A stretch of DNA of 31,156 nucleotides, from the NCBI RefSeq assembly GCF_000485595.1, contig NW_014577061.1, positions 165,596 to 196,751 on the forward strand. The letters are read 5' to 3'. Made by a program: the position numbers and the translations under genes. Positions within the stretch are counted from its first letter, which is position 1. Each line of letters opens with the position of its first letter. This document shows, in pieces, positions 30,858-31,156 of this stretch. The notes below the pieces were generated by a model. It ran no database searches. It was not told where the DNA came from and saw nothing but the letters and a program-made list of their open reading frames with translations. Source of the DNA: Priapulus caudatus. Its lineage: Eukaryota; Priapulida; Priapulimorpha; Priapulimorphida; Priapulidae.

Positions 30858-31150
30858 GTGATGAAAGTGGTCATTATAAGCTCGGATTTTTTGATTGTGA
30901 CACTATACCTCCTCTTTCTCGCTATGAATTCGTGATGAGAGTGGTCATTATAACCTCGATTTTTTTATTGTGACACTATACCTCCTCTTTCTCGCTATGA
31001 ATTCGTGATGAGAGTGGTCATTATAACCTCGATTTTTTTATTGTGACACTATACCTCCTCTTTCTCGCTATGAATTCGTGATGAGAGTGGTCATTATAAC
31101 CTCGATTTTTTTATTGTGACACTATACCTCCTCTTTCTCTCACTATTTTC
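30858..31150 (+). repeat. 73-bp tandem repeat, four copies
   Basis: Copies start with GTGATGARAGTGGTCATTAT at 30858, 30932, 31005 and 31078. The second and third are identical, the first differs slightly and is 74 bp, and the fourth diverges in its last 15 bases just before the window ends. Confidence 0.95.
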
Positions 31151-31156
31151 GTGGCA

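Overview
This looks like a piece of animal (holozoan, most likely marine-invertebrate) nuclear genome. There is no dense coding. Short exons with GT/AG borders lie far apart in introns full of microsatellites, minisatellites, small inverted-repeat transposons and one broken non-LTR retrotransposon. The species cannot be read from the sequence. Telomere-like TTAGGG-type runs and a Fes/Fer-type F-BAR gene fit a metazoan or close relative. No search could be run, so family names rest on recognised motifs.

Left half (3.86-16.35 kb): six exons on the + strand form part of one gene. They are A 3862-3931, B 6250-6403, C 8810-8986, D 10282-10362, D2 about 14075-14244 and E 16201-16352. Joined, they read as the middle and C-terminal part of an F-BAR (membrane-bending coiled-coil) domain followed by a second coiled coil. 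The order of motifs best fits the Fes/Fer tyrosine kinase family. The N-terminal start and any SH2 and kinase exons were not found. A cleaner second copy of exon C (1104-1280) lies upstream of exon A, inside a block of about 2 kb (318-2278) that duplicates 8028-9841. The two copies differ mostly by one-base insertions and deletions, and the block ends in simple repeats, so an assembly or raw-read artefact is the leading explanation. Exons B and D2 each also break frame by about one base.

Introns of this gene hold: a 71-bp inverted-repeat element (3667-3737, just upstream of exon A); a 35-bp minisatellite with alternating subunits (4184-5242); a pyrimidine tract of over 400 bp (6470-6905); a 27-bp minisatellite carrying a hAT-type element with an exact 8-bp target duplication (12400-12806); and a 5'-truncated, frameshifted R4/Dong-like non-LTR retrotransposon on the - strand (14494 to about 16030) that sits between ATT/TAA microsatellites.

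Right half (16.35-31.16 kb): no exon could be supported. A 447-bp element has about 190-bp inverted arms that are 95% identical (17715-18161). A 244-bp inverted-repeat element has a telomere-like core (23298-23541). There are minisatellites of 68, 40 and 73 bp. The most striking signal is a group of six tiny palindromic elements of 34-193 bp between 20.3 and 29.9 kb. All begin CAGGRG, end in the complement or a close match to it, and sit between 7-bp direct repeats that are exact in four cases and 6/7 in two. They look like a family of very small non-autonomous transposons of unclear superfamily.
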